Shown piece by piece: positions 1 through 10,849 of a stretch of 64,000 bases of DNA (its first letter is position 1; each line of letters starts with the position of its first letter). The position numbers and the translations under genes are program-made. Under the pieces are notes generated by a model. That model ran no database searches and was not told the origin of the DNA. It saw nothing but the letters and a program-made list of their open reading frames with translations. Source of the DNA: Boesenbergia rotunda. Its lineage: Eukaryota > Streptophyta > Magnoliopsida > Zingiberales > Zingiberaceae. The DNA is taken from positions 1 to 64,000 of the forward strand of contig JAGFNQ010001138.1 in the NCBI GenBank assembly GCA_024364735.1. Direction: 5' to 3'.

Positions 1-2102
1 ATTGTGAAGTATTGAAATTATCCCTAGTCGATGAATTGATAAAAATGGACACTATCAATTCTGTTGAGACTAGCATGGGTTATTCTCTAATCAGCTGATT
101 CTCACTGGCTGGTGACATTGGGATGTCCGGAGATAAACATGGATGCTAGTTAAGGGAACTAGTTCATTGGAGTGACTGGCTGTAAGACTTCGTATGGGAA
201 TCTACATGTAGATATGTCAATGAAGATCTTACTGCGGCTTAAGTGCGATGTTCCTTTGACTTGCGGTGTTCTAGTCATCTTGGTCATGAAGACTTATACT
301 TTGACATCTTAAGCAAGCATCTCCAAGGAGGTGATGACCCAGGATGATCGGGTATAAGCCGAAGTGCCCGAAGATGTTTGAACAGCCTACAAAGGATTCA
401 CCACTCCTTGCGAGGAGATGTATACCCAGGCCTATCGTCGGATTGTTACTCGAAGCCTCTGGCCAGAGCATATCATGTTAAGAGTGCGAGTCTCTTAAAT
501 ACATGAGAGTAATTAGAAATCCAAAGGACGAGGAAGACACTACTTGGGCTAGGTGTGACGTAGTCAGCCTAGTGGGGACTGACACCATAGACCGTGTCCT
601 GAACCAAGTGGGTATAAGGTGGTGAAGGGAATGAGGCACGATTCATTAGAGCTGCTGAAGGGTTTCAGAATAATTTCTTCTGGGGTCAAACCGTTGATCT
701 TTCGATTAATTGGGGATCATGATGTACTACTAGGTGCCACTCATGATCGTTCTATAATTAATGGGTTAATTATAGACGGCCAACATAAATCGAAAGCCTA
801 TTTAGTCACACGCAATACGAGTAATCCGAGGGATTTAAAACGAGTTGAAAATTAGATTTTCCGATCAAGAGAAACAAGTCGAATCTGAGTTAGTCAGAGG
901 CGCAATGAAAGCTAAAAATGGCTAAGTCTTTTGAAGGCTTTTTGGGCGAATTAAATGAGTTTAATTCGCGGCGGTTCGGGTTGGATTTGGCCGACCAAAG
1001 AGGGTGTTAACCCCTCTTTGGGTGGCCGGCCAATGAAGAAGAAGAAACCAAGTTTATTTTGGTTTAATTAATAAAATAAATCTAGTGTGATTTGTTTTAT
1101 AAATTATGGATAAATAAATTTGTATAAAGAAATTTATATAAATAAAATTTATAGAAATTTATTCTTTTATGGAAGATTAAAATAATCCATGAATTGGTTT
1201 ATTTTAATTTTATAAAATCAATTATGAATTGAGGTTTCCATAATAAGAAAGTTTATAAATTTCTTATAAAATTTATTCCATAATTTAAAGAGAAGAAGAA
1301 TTAGTTTTATTATAAATTAGTTTATAATAAAACTTGGTTTAAACGGAATAATTAGTTAAGAAAATTTATAGGATAAATTTCTTATAACTAATTCCGTTTA
1401 GAGGGAGACTTAGCAAAGAGTTGCTACTATATAAAGGACCCAAAGGCTAGCCCTTTATACACATCAATCAATTAATCAATAGTTGATTAAGAGTTCCCTC
1501 TCTCTCTCTCTCTTTTATTCTTCTCCTTCCCTTCTCCCCACCAAGGGCCGGCGCCCATCTTGGAGCTTAGGGCCGGCGCCCTCTTGAAGCCTAGGGCCGG
1601 CGCACAACCAACTCCTCCCCTTGAGGTGTTGCCGTGAGCTACAAGGAGAAGGAGAACCCGAACACGAAGAAGAAGAAGCGGATAGCGACTCCTCTCTTCT
1701 CGGAATTCGATTCCGTCACTTCGTTGGTTAGTTTTCCTAATTTTTCTCTTGTCCTTCTAGTTGTGCCTTCCGAGAATCTAGTAGTTCTCGTCGGCACAAA
1801 ACTCGTGACTTTGCGAAGTCATCCCGAAGAGAACTCGGCGTGGACGCGAATAGAGGCGAAGCTTCCAAGGGACGCTACGGTTGGATCTCGTCCCTGACTT
1901 CGAGTTACGCGAGGTACTTGGTAAATTAGTTTACTTTTCGCAAACTTTTATTTCATGATTATGTCGATACACTATAAGGTTGCATGCTAGATACGAAGTT
2001 AAAATAATTTAGGAAATTATTTTATGCAAACTCTTCCGCTGCACGTAAAAATTTTTAATTTTACGAACTCGTATCCTTGTCGACATGCACCCGGTCACAA
2101 CA
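1..2102 (+). mobile_element. LTR of family A, copy 1 (5' end outside window)
   Basis: This block matches 56519-58597 almost base for base and ends in the same way (ACCCGGTC.CAACA), so it is the LTR seen complete in that second copy, where it starts with TGTTAG. About 204 bp of its 5' end lie outside the window. Directly after position 2102 the sequence is copia reverse transcriptase on the + strand, entered mid-domain, so this is a solo LTR or a 3' LTR inserted into an older element. It carries a TATA box at 1428-1435, a CT-rich leader and three GGGCCGGCGC palindromic motifs (about 1545-1605). The small open frame at 1634-1897 changes frame and sequence between the copies and is not called as a gene. 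Confidence 0.85.
1428..1435 (+). promoter_or_regulatory. TATA box of family A LTR
   Basis: TATATAAA, followed about 60-80 bp later by a CT-rich leader. The same box is at 57948-57955 in the second copy. The position in the LTR fits the U3/R boundary. Confidence 0.6.
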
Positions 2103-3322
2103 GATTCAAATTATACCAAATGGATGTAAAGTCAGCCTTCTTGAATGGGCTCATTAAGGAAGAAGTCTATGTAGGACAACCCCCAGGATTTGAGGATATA
2201 GAAAAACCAGATTATGTCTATAAACTTAGCAAAGCCCTTTATGGACTAAAACAAGCACCTAGGGCCTGGTATGAAAGACTATCCAACTACTTGATTTCTA
2301 AAGAATTCAAACAAGGTCAAATTGACCCAACCTTGTTTGTTAAAATTTTAGAAAAGGATATATTTATTGCCCAAATTTACGTAGATGATATAATATTTGG
2401 ATCAACTAATTCTAAATTTCTAAAAGAATTTGTAACAATAATGGAAAATGAGTTTGAAATGAGTTTAGTTGGGGAACTCAATTTCTTCTTGGGATTACAA
2501 ATCAAACAAACCAAGGATGGAAATTATGTACATCAAACTAAATATGCTAAAGAACTAATTAAGAAATTTAAAATGGATAACCCTAAAAGCATAAGTACTC
2601 CAATGGCCACAAATGTAAAAATAGATAGTGACCCTGATGGTAAACCAGTAGACTTAAAATTATACAGAAGTATGATAGGAAGTCTACTGTACCTTACAGC
2701 CAGTAGACCTGATATACTTTTCTCAGTAGGAATGTGTGCTAGGTACCAAACATGTGCTAAGGAAACTCACTTAGCAGCTCTAAAAAGAATTTTAAGATAT
2801 ATTAAAGGCGCCCTAAGTGTAGGGATCTGGTACCCTAGAACCTCATCCTTTAAGTTATCAGGATACTCTGATTCTGACTATGCTGGTTGTAAATTAGATA
2901 GAAAAAGTACAAGTGGAAGTTGCCAACTCTTAAGAAACAGCTTAGTAAGTTGGTGCAGTAGAAAGCAACACTGTGTTGCGCTATCCACAACTGAAGCTGA
3001 ATATGTAGCCCTAGGAGAATGTGTAGCTCAACTCTTATGGATGATGCACACTCTTAAAGACTTTCAGCTAGACTACAATTAGACCCAAGTCAATATTGAT
3101 AATATTAGCTCAATCAACTTAACCAAAAACCCAATTCAACATTCTAGAACCAAACACATAGAAGTAAAACATCACTTTGTAAGAGATCACGTAGCTAGGG
3201 GTGAAATAGTCCTTAAGCATGTAGACTCCAAGTCCAACCTAGCTGACATATTCACTAAACCCTTACCTGAGTCTGAGTTCAGCTCACTAAGAAGGCAGTT
3301 AGGATTATGCTTAGTAGAATAG
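2103..3322 (+). pseudogene. Copia pol fragment: reverse transcriptase and RNase H
   Basis: The frame enters mid-RT at residues like FKLYQMDVKSAFLNG, contains the catalytic YVDD box (QIYVDDIIFGS, about 2380-2405), the LYGLKQAPRAWYERL segment, and the RNase H core with SDYAGCKLDRKSTSG and TTEAEYVAL. One in-frame TAG (3080-3082) falls where relatives have the residues before a CDN motif; the frame then continues through KHIEVKHHFVRDHVARG to a natural end at 3320-3322. The N-terminal part (gag, protease, integrase, first half of RT) lies on the far side of the family A LTR, outside the window. Motif wording fits the Sirevirus branch of Ty1/copia. In an active element RT and RNase H make and process the cDNA in cytoplasmic particles. 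Confidence 0.9.
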
Positions 3323-4355
3323 AATCATGTGGTTTTTGATTTTTTGAGTTTTAAATTGATCTTAAAATATCTTTTAAAATGTTTTTGTTTTTTTATGTTA
3401 CTTTAACTTGAAAAAAGTTTCTTTTAAAATTTTTTTTAGTTTTATTTCAAAAACTACCCCCTTCAAAACTAGGGTTTTCATCGAAATGGACTTAGACTAG
3501 GCTCTAACCCTAGAATTGCATGCACCTATAGATCTAGAAGCCAGCATCTCACAAGAACCTTAGGGTACTTTAAGTGATAACTTAAAAAGGGATGAGATGC
3601 TTAGGTCTTTGCCTTAACTCAAGATGCTTTAAGTCAGTGCATCTGCAGTAGTTGGGGCACTAAATACAAACTGAACAGCAATCAAGTTAAGTGTCAAGTT
3701 TAGACAATCTAACTTGAACAACTCACTTAACTTGACTAACCCTAGCCAAAACTACTGCTTATAACAGTTAGTAAGAGCTAATCGGGTTAGACAGGCCCCT
3801 AAAGAGTTAACCAAACCTAGGTCTTGTTTTGATTTAGTACAGCAAATGCTTTATTCAACTATTGCAAAAAATTTTTTCTGCATTTTTTTTTGATATATGT
3901 CAAAGGGGGAGAGTTGAAAAGAAACAGGAAACAAAATTTTTAAAATTTTTTTTTCATAATCTTCTTCAAAAAGGTTGAACAAAAATTGGTAAATCAAAAT
4001 TAGCCTTATTTCTAAACTCTGAACTATTTTGAAACTCAATGTTTTTTTGCTTAAAATAATTTTTGCTTAATATTTCAAAGTGTGAAATATTCCAAAATTG
4101 AAAAATTTCTAAAGTCTGAAATTTTTTCAAAAACTGAAAATTTTCTAAAGTTTCCCAAACTATGAATGTTTTAGCAAAACTTTAGAGATTTCCTAACCTA
4201 TTATCAAAACATGAAATCTTCCAAAGTACTTCAATCACACCACCTACTTTTGAAAAACCTAGGGCGAGATTTCTTCCACGGGGAGGGAATCTAACTTAGG
4301 ATTTTAATTTCAGCATTTTTTTTCCTTAACTTTTTGAACTAGGTTGCCATATATC
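3323..4355 (+). other. 3' non-coding region of the family B copia element
   Basis: AT-rich tract between the pol stop and the polypurine tract, with no open frame worth calling. It holds runs of the type TTTTCAAAA and one internal purine tract (AAGGGGGAGAG, about 3902-3912), as seen in the 3' regions of the other family B elements here. Confidence 0.7.
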
Positions 4356-4368
4356 AAAAAGGAGGAGA
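4356..4368 (+). promoter_or_regulatory. Polypurine tract
   Basis: AAAAAGGAGGAGA directly before the LTR start TGTTGGTGCAG, the expected place for the plus-strand primer. Equivalent tracts in the tandem elements read AAAAAGGGGGAGA. Confidence 0.8.
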
Positions 4369-4479
4369 TTGTTGGTGCAGTATGCACCCAAGTCAAACCT
4401 ATGTTTTGATATTGACAAAAGGGTTCAAAAGTTAAGGGTTAGTCATTTTCTAATAAGTTTCTTAAGTGTACAGGAAAAG

Positions 4480-4690
4480 CCCTAGCGAAGGAATGCTAGG
4501 CACTGGCGAAGGACTGCCAGACAGGAAAAGCCCTAGCAAAGGGCTGCTAGGCTCTGGCGAAGGACTGCCAGAATGGACAAGCCCTAGCAAAGGAATGCTA
4601 GGCACTGGCGAAGGACTGCCAGACAGGAAAAGCCCTAGCGAAGGGCTACTAGGCACCAAGCGAAGGGAAGCTTGGCAACTCAAGACCTGG
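4480..4690 (+). repeat. Alternating CTAG/CTGG stem-loop array
   Basis: Units such as CCTAGCGAAGGAATGCTAGG and CTGGCGAAGGACTGCCAG alternate. Each is a 5-6 bp inverted repeat around a loop containing GAAGG. The array lies in the U3 part of the LTR and recurs in all family B LTRs with different copy number. Confidence 0.8.
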
Positions 4691-5291
4691 CGAAGGACTG
4701 TCGGGCAAAAGTCCAACTGGAGGAACCGGTTGGCATCAGGTAAATTCTCCCGAGAGGAGTAGGTGAGGATGCGTTCCCCTAGAGGGAACATTAGGCGTCG
4801 GTTCGACCTAGGGCTCCATTTTGGAGACCCAAAGTCAGAACCAAGACAGCCAAGGCTGTGTAAAATTAACTTATTAATTGCTATTTTGGACTAACCCTGG
4901 ATGCAGGACCGAAGGACTGTGTTTCTGCAGCTCAGAGAGCCTCAAAGGAGTGTGGCAGTAGCTGAGCAGGGTGCCCCGGATGTTTCGGGCGCCCCAGAGT
5001 CAACCCAAAGTCAGCAGAGCAAGTAAAAGCCCCGACAGCAGCACAATTGGGGGCGCCCCGGATGTTTCGGGCGCCCCGCGTGTCGCGGGCGCCCACTGTG
5101 CCACGCCACTGGCAGCTGCAGCAGCTCACCCTCGCGAAGAAGATGAAGCTTTGACCGGTCAACCCGGGCGCCCCGCGCGCGTCGGGCGCCTCAGTCAACT
5201 GTTATCCCGAAGTCGAAGCGATCAGTCACGACCGAGAGCACGCCGGATCACAAGCCACGTGGGGGGCGCCCCGAGCATCCCGGGCGCCCCC

Positions 5292-5309
5292 AGTCCTATA
5301 TAAAGGACC
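5292..5309 (+). promoter_or_regulatory. TATA box framed by an inverted repeat
   Basis: GTCCT-ATATAA-AGGAC: the TATA box overlaps the loop of a 5-bp stem. The LTRs at 39362, 45034 and 50674 have a 7-bp version (AGGCCCT/AGGGCCT) in which one pair has changed on both sides. Confidence 0.65.
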
Positions 5310-5720
5310 CTCGACCCTCTTCTTCAGCAATCAATTCTTCAGACACTTCCACGCTCTTGTGCTCTCGTACTTTGCTCCAGATACTGCCCAACTCGAGCCG
5401 ACGATGTCCCGCTGCCCCGAAATCTTCGATCTACTCCGGACGTCGGTAAAAGAAGAGCATACTTCTTATTGTATAAGTTTACTGCACTTATTCTGTATTC
5501 AATAATTGTAAACTGGTTTACGAACTTATAGAATTGCCCGCAGAAAACGGTCAACGACCGTGGGCCTTGGAGTAGGAGTCGACCCAGGCTCCGAACCAAA
5601 TAAAAATCTTGGTGTTCGCATTGTCTGATTTTAATTATTCCGCTACGCAATTGCTCTTTACGAAATCCGAACGATTTACGACATTCACCCCCCCTCTCTC
5701 TCGCAACTCTCGATCCAACA

Positions 5721-5794
5721 AAATCTTCCACTACACGTAATAAATTTTAAAATTACGAGCCCGCATCCATGTCAACATGCACCCGGTCCCAACA
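5721..5794 (+). mobile_element. 3' end scrap of a family A-like LTR
   Basis: AAATCTTCCACTACACG through CACCCGGTCCCAACA matches the last ~75 bp of the family A LTR with several substitutions. It lies between the family B LTR end and the truncated family C LTR. The simplest order is: A-like LTR inserted into C, then the B copia element inserted into the A-like LTR. Confidence 0.75.
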
Positions 5795-7283
5795 GTGGAC
5801 TCCTCCTTATGATCGATCAGGCTGGAGCCTGATCGGTCGGAGAGCCACCTGATCGGCCTGGTGACCGATCAGGGAGCATACAGAGAGTTTGTGGAACTCT
5901 ACTGATCGGCTCCTGATCGATCTAGTGACCGGTCTGGGATACTGTTCAGATCGTTCTGATGAACGATCAAGTGTCGCAGACTCCTCCTTATAACCGATTA
6001 GGCTGGAGCCTGATCGGTCGGAGGACACCCTGATCGGTCTGGGGACCGATCAGGAGGGTTGGGCTGCGAAGCAAGGAAAACACCCTCCAAAGGGGTGGAT
6101 CGGTCTGGTGACCGATCCACGACTTGGTATCGGTGTGGTGATCAGTCCCGGAGAAGTCGCGATTCCTGATTACGCGTTGGGGACCAATTAGGATGGAGCC
6201 TAATCGGTCTGAACCCAGCCTGATCGGTCTGGTGACCCGATCAGGAGTCTCTCTGATCGGTCTGGTGACCGATCAGTAGCTGGCAGCCTTAATTCAAAAA
6301 CGTTGTCAAATTTCTGATTATGTCTGTTTCACTACTGATTCACTACTGATCTCTGCTCCTAACTTCTGATTGTTGATACTCTATTGATTTGCTGAGCTAA
6401 TGAGCTGCTAAGTGTGTAGCTAACTCAGGTTTACTTCAAGGGAGTCAAACTGAGGCTTTTGCTACGTTAGATTGGGCAGGTTTCCATCTCAGGTTGCAAC
6501 GGAAGCTGGCGCTGCTGGAGCTGCTGACTGGGGCTCATTTGAGGGAAGCTCAGGGAGTCCAAGAGAGCTCAGTGGTAGGTGAGCAGTTGCAATTGAGCAA
6601 CTGGGAGCTGGAGAGAGGTGGCTGTGACCTGGTGATCAGTGGGTGAGGCTTAAGGGTTTGGTAGCGATGAAGCCTCAGTAGACACTTGATCAGTTCATTG
6701 ACATCCAAAGCTTTGCTCCTTCACTAGTGCGATTACTCTGTTCTATTGATCCATCTTTTGTGGAAGCAACTGTGAATCTTATGCAATCTTCAGTTACTCG
6801 AGCACTTGGGAAGAAAAAGGAGCTTGGTGAGTCCATCAGCAAGAGGACATGAAGAACGGAGTTCTTGCGTGAGATCTGTGCTAAGTGGAGCTCGGTGAGG
6901 AGTTTGCTTGTGTTCTTGCAGTTCTAAGTGCTCAGTAAGGTTCCTTCTTGTGTTTCCTGTACTTAATATTTCATTCATCTTGAAACGCTGTGGAGATGTT
7001 ACTCCACTGAGAAGGAGGTTGTATTCTATCCGGATTTTCAGGGACTTAATCTACCGACAATCAAGGGATCGCCCACCTTAAGGGCACGCCAAGGAGTAGG
7101 GGCAAGTTATCCCCGAACCTTGTAAATGATCCTGTTAGCGTTTTTTGATTGCTCTTCATTTCTGCACATTTTTGTTTGTTTCCGCTGCCTAACCTCTGAA
7201 GTGCAGAGAAAATTCAAAAAGAGCTAAGTCTCAAGTGTCTGACAACATTCACCCCCCCTTCTCTAGCCATCCATGTTCCAACA
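5795..7283 (+). mobile_element. 5' LTR of element C (5' truncated)
   Basis: From GGACTCCTCCTTAT onward it matches the 3' LTR of the same element (about 11505-11600 continued at 15029-16418). It ends TTCCAACA, directly followed by a primer-binding site. The first ~750 bp of the LTR, including its stem-loop array, are missing. The left half is packed with the palindrome GATCGGTC-TGGT-GACCGATC and variants (5812-6290). No clear TATA box was found. Confidence 0.85.
5812..6285 (+). repeat. GATCGGTC/GACCGATC palindrome cluster in element C 5' LTR
   Basis: Repeated inverted repeats of 8-9 bp with a 4-base centre (usually TGGT), often extended to CTGATCGGTC...GACCGATCAG, separated by variable unique spacers. 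Many copies carry single changes. The same cluster occurs in the 3' LTR and, on the other strand, in the LTR at 51093-52656. Confidence 0.85.
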
Positions 7284-7285
7284 AG

Positions 7286-7297
7286 TGGTATCCGAGC
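7286..7297 (+). promoter_or_regulatory. Primer-binding site of element C
   Basis: TGGTATCCGAGC, one base different from TGGTATCAGAGC, which is complementary to the 3' end of plant initiator Met-tRNA. It starts two bases after the LTR end. Confidence 0.8.
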
Positions 7298-7340
7298 ATG
7301 GGGCTCTGTTCATGCGGCTTAACATCCGAGAGTTAACTAC

Positions 7341-8597
7341 AATGGATTGAGAGAAGGATTTAGTACAACCCGACCTCCCTTCTTCGATGGATCAGATTTT
7401 CAATATTGGAGATCGAAGATGTTGTACTATCTAAAGATAGACATCAACACATGGTTCGCTATGAAGGAGGGCTTTTCCCCTCCATAGTATGATGAAGGAA
7501 ACGATCTCGATTTCTCAAGTTGGTCGGCTGAGCAAATAAGAAAGAGTGAAGCAAATGCCAATGCTGTGGTCACATTGCAATGCGGGATGACCAAGGAGGA
7601 GTTGATCAAGGTGAGTCCCTTTACAAGTGCTAAAGATCTTTGGAGCAAGCTCATTGAGCTTCATGAGGGCACCCGAGACTCAAGGATAGACAAGAGGGAC
7701 TTGTTTCTCAATCAACTACAAAATCTCACCATGAAGGAGTCCGAAAAGGTAAGTGAACTCCATGGTCGCTTTAAAGAAATTTTGAACGGTCTCTATTTCA
7801 TTAATGAAAAGGTCGAGAACTGCGACCTTGTGAGGTATGTCCTAAAAGCTTTTCCAAGGAATACTTTGTGGTCATCCATGGTGGATGCCTACAAAGTTTC
7901 CAAGGATTTGTCAATTGTGAAAATAGATGATTTACTTTGTGAAATGGAGCTACACTGACCAAGGCTCCGAAGAGAAAGGGGTTTTGTAGAAGGAAAGAAA
8001 GAAAAGGAGGAGAAGCACACTCACTGTCACATGGCATTCATGGCACTAGAAGACTCGAGAGAAGAGAGTGACAACGAATCAAGAAGCTCCTCAACCGCGC
8101 CTTCATCATCTTCGAATGATGAATAGGTAATCTCTCTGAAATTAGATAAATGCTATAGGACGATAGCAAACTTAACTAAGTTGTTAAATAAATCTAAGAA
8201 TATGATTAAGTCATTGAAATTTGAAGTAGAAAAGTTGAAAGCCTCTAAGGATGAGGTAATTAATGATTTGCATGATGAATCCCTTAAAAATGAAAATAAG
8301 ACCCTAAAGAGTGAAGTTGAGAGACTCAAGAGTGTTCTTGAGAAATTCTCAACTAGCTCTAAAATCCTAGACATGATCTTGAACTCCCAAAGTGCGGTTT
8401 ACAACAAGGTCGGTATAAGTTACCAACCTAAAGAACCAACCTTTGTGTCATTAATGTCTAGAACATATTTTAGATCATCAAATGTTCCTAGGGTTAAAAA
8501 GAAAATGACTAAGGCATGGGTGCCAAAGTCTTTGATTGAAGGTTCATTAGGTCCCAAAATTTGGGTACCTAAAACCTCCATCTTTATAATTGTATAG
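7341..8597 (+). pseudogene. Gag of element C (Sirevirus-like), three in-frame stops
   Basis: One reading frame runs the whole length with stops at 7485-7487 (TAG), 7956-7958 (TGA) and 8124-8126 (TAG). It begins with the gag motif TTRPPFFDGSDFQYW, followed by TLQCGMTKEELIKV and WSKLIELHEG, the UBN2-type capsid region of copia gag. The second half has a serine/acid stretch, then a coiled coil (KSLKFEVEKLKAS and onward) and the C-terminal ILDMILNSQ motif typical of Sirevirus gag. I see no CX2CX4HX4C zinc knuckle, which relatives carry before the coiled coil. Gag would form the particle that packages retroelement RNA. The start codon is not certain; no in-frame ATG precedes the conserved block. 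Confidence 0.85.
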
Positions 8598-8600
8598 GAA

Positions 8601-8690
8601 TTGATTGAGGGGGAGCATCTATCAACATGAGTAGTTGATATTTGGTGCTCCAAACATATAGCCATTCCTTGTTAGGAATGTGCTCACCAT
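8601..8690 (+). pseudogene. Remnant of pol start (protease region)
   Basis: In the same frame as gag, one stop further on, LIEGEHLST...VVDIWCSKHI resembles IEGEHLSTWFVDSGCSKHM of the minus-strand element at 61480-61558. The DSG active site has become DIW and the similarity stops after about 30 residues, so pol was lost here. Confidence 0.7.
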
Positions 8691-10742
8691 TTTCTCAAAT
8701 TAGTGAATGACCATGTACTACTCATGAGAAAGGTTATTCTTTGACAATTTAGATGATTATATTTAAATCAATGGAAAACTTGAATCTCACTTGAGCAGTA
8801 AGGAAATTTTCATGCAATGAATAATAGTATATCCATGCTTCAAAATAAGCCTACAAGCTTTGGAAAAATTATATATATTGCATGAATGGTTAAGAGAAAC
8901 ACATAGCTTGCTCTTGCCATGGATTGCTTAGGAAAATTGGTTTTATTGTTGCAATTCATGTTTTATTGCAATTTATGGCTTATGAAATGCTTTCTCTCAA
9001 GTCTAAGGAGTCTATTTTCTTGTGTGTGTTATAGAACATGAAGGCATGCTATTGAGCATGTATGGACGGATGAATTAGTATTGATTCAAAAATCACTATG
9101 AAAACTTCACCATACATGATTAGACAAAGAACATGAGCTTAAGGCCTAGACTTAAGTTTTCTTATGTTTGAGATGAACCTAGTTGAGTATGGCATGACTT
9201 TAATGTATGTGTTATTAACATTAATCTATGGCATGCCAAGTTTGTTTAAGAACAAGATCAACACATAATTTGATCTGAACACTCATAAGGTGTTGATAGA
9301 TAAGAACATGAGCTTATGGTCTAGGGATAATATTTTCTTTGTATCAAACTCAAATTCCATGACTTGATTGTTTTCCCATTGATCATGCTTAGCACATACT
9401 AATCATGCTTTGATAGGGGTTAAAGTCTTAAATCATGATACAAATTGTTTTTGTTTTCCTAAATCTTGATTCTTGATGTGGAATAAACTTAACTAAGGGA
9501 CACAAATCATATGGTTTATTTTGGTTAAGGGAAATGAATTGTGATTAAAGGAACTCTCTTAGGGATTAAATCTAATTGGTTTAGGGTTTAGAAGGAGTTG
9601 AGAGTCGAATCAAATGTGGTTCTGACTCATATCAGGTTTCTGAGAGTTTGTTTGTGAAATCTGATCGGAACAAATAAGTTTCTGAAACAAACAACTTTCT
9701 GTATCGAACCTGATGGTCCACCGACGGATCAGGACTCACCCTGATCGGTCTGGTGACCGATCATACGTCGTTCTGATCGGACTGATGACCGATCAGGTCA
9801 ATGCTGATCAGGGAACTCCCAAATCATTCCCAATGGTGTAAGACTACCCCTCAGTCCAATCACCTTTCATCAAATTGTATCAGATTGCTTATCATACTGA
9901 TACAAACAAACATGATACAATCCGATTACAATTGAAATATACTTGATCCTCCATTGGTACACACCTGGTACTAAGTGAGTACAAGTTTGTTCAAGTGTTC
10001 AAAGAAGGGTAAGAATTTTTAAGAACCTTGATTCTCAGAAATTTTTCTGAAACATTAAGTATTAAAATGCTGATTTGATACAAACCTATGTTGGAATGTT
10101 CAAATTCATAAGAGAGAGTTTGTTGAGTCATGACTCTTGTTCTTAATGTCGTGTTTCAGAAATTTTTTTGAAATGACGAATATCAATAGAGTTTACACCC
10201 CTGTTGTGGAATGCAAATTGTTAATGCAGTCTGATCAGGAATGTATCAGAGTTTCAGGAATTTTTCTAAAATCTGATCGCTCCCCAGACTAATCAGAAAT
10301 TGTTCTGTATCGAGTAATCAACGAACCTGATCGATCACGGAGACTAATCAAGATTATGTGTTGGATATAGCTGCATTCCCTACTTGTCATGTGAAACATA
10401 TACATGTTTGACCATGATATAATTTTGTATATGGTTTCATGTGCAATTCACACTTGCCGTATGATGCATATACATTGTTGTCATGATACATTTATGGTAT
10501 ATGCCTCTCTTTTACAATTCAAAATTTATCTTTGATTATTTTGGGTTTGGGGAGAGACCCATGGTTGAGGGGGAGTTATGTTAAAACTTAATAACCATGC
10601 CCTTTTCGATGTTTGACAAAGGGGAAGAGAATGGTTGATTAAGTTTGAGGTTATTATAGGGGGAGGATTTTGATTCCCTTATGAGAATTGAATGGACTTC
10701 AATTGATCTAATACCTAAACTTAAATCGGATTGTTAAAAAGC
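8691..10742 (+). other. Non-coding tail of element C
   Basis: About 2 kb without usable open frames. It contains a small GATCGGT palindrome cluster (about 9718-9805) of the kind found in the LTR, and several purine tracts (GGGGGAG near 10568 and 10661) ahead of the true PPT. Integrase, RT and RNase H are absent, so C as seen here is gag-only. Confidence 0.7.
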
Positions 10743-10743
10743 A

Positions 10744-10755
10744 AAAAGGGGGAGA
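10744..10755 (+). promoter_or_regulatory. Polypurine tract of element C
   Basis: AAAAAGGGGGAGA immediately before the LTR start TGTTGATGCAG. Confidence 0.8.
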
Positions 10756-10849
10756 TTGTTGATGCAGTCTAACCCTAATTTTTGTTTTGGTGTTTGACAC
10801 CGATTTAAGTTTGGTTGAATTCGAATTAAGTTTAGGTGGATCGGGAGAT

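Larger units (their letters stand above)
4370..5720 (+). mobile_element. 3' LTR of family B copia element
   Basis: Begins TGTTGGTGCAG and ends CGATCCAACA, the same ends as the LTRs at 38297, 44208 and 49859. In order it holds alternating short stem-loops (CCTAGC/GCTAGG and CTGGC/GCCAG types, about 4480-4690), a GC-rich cluster of GGGCGCC palindromes (about 4970-5290), a TATA box at 5297-5304, and a U5 region with TTCACCCCCCC near the end. The open frames on both strands at 4462-4791 and 4932-5303 are by-products of the repeats. Confidence 0.88.

Noticed and set aside
1634..1897. Small ORF in the family A LTR
   Set aside because: In the second LTR (58116-58310) indels change its frame and end, so no protein is conserved.
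4462..5303. Open frames rich in GAP/GRP or PSLGLF repeats in family B LTRs (also 25476-25736, 38408-38662, 38953-39564, 44293-45236, 49924-50876)
   Set aside because: They arise from stem-loop and GGGCGCC repeats, occur on both strands at once, and differ in frame between LTR copies.
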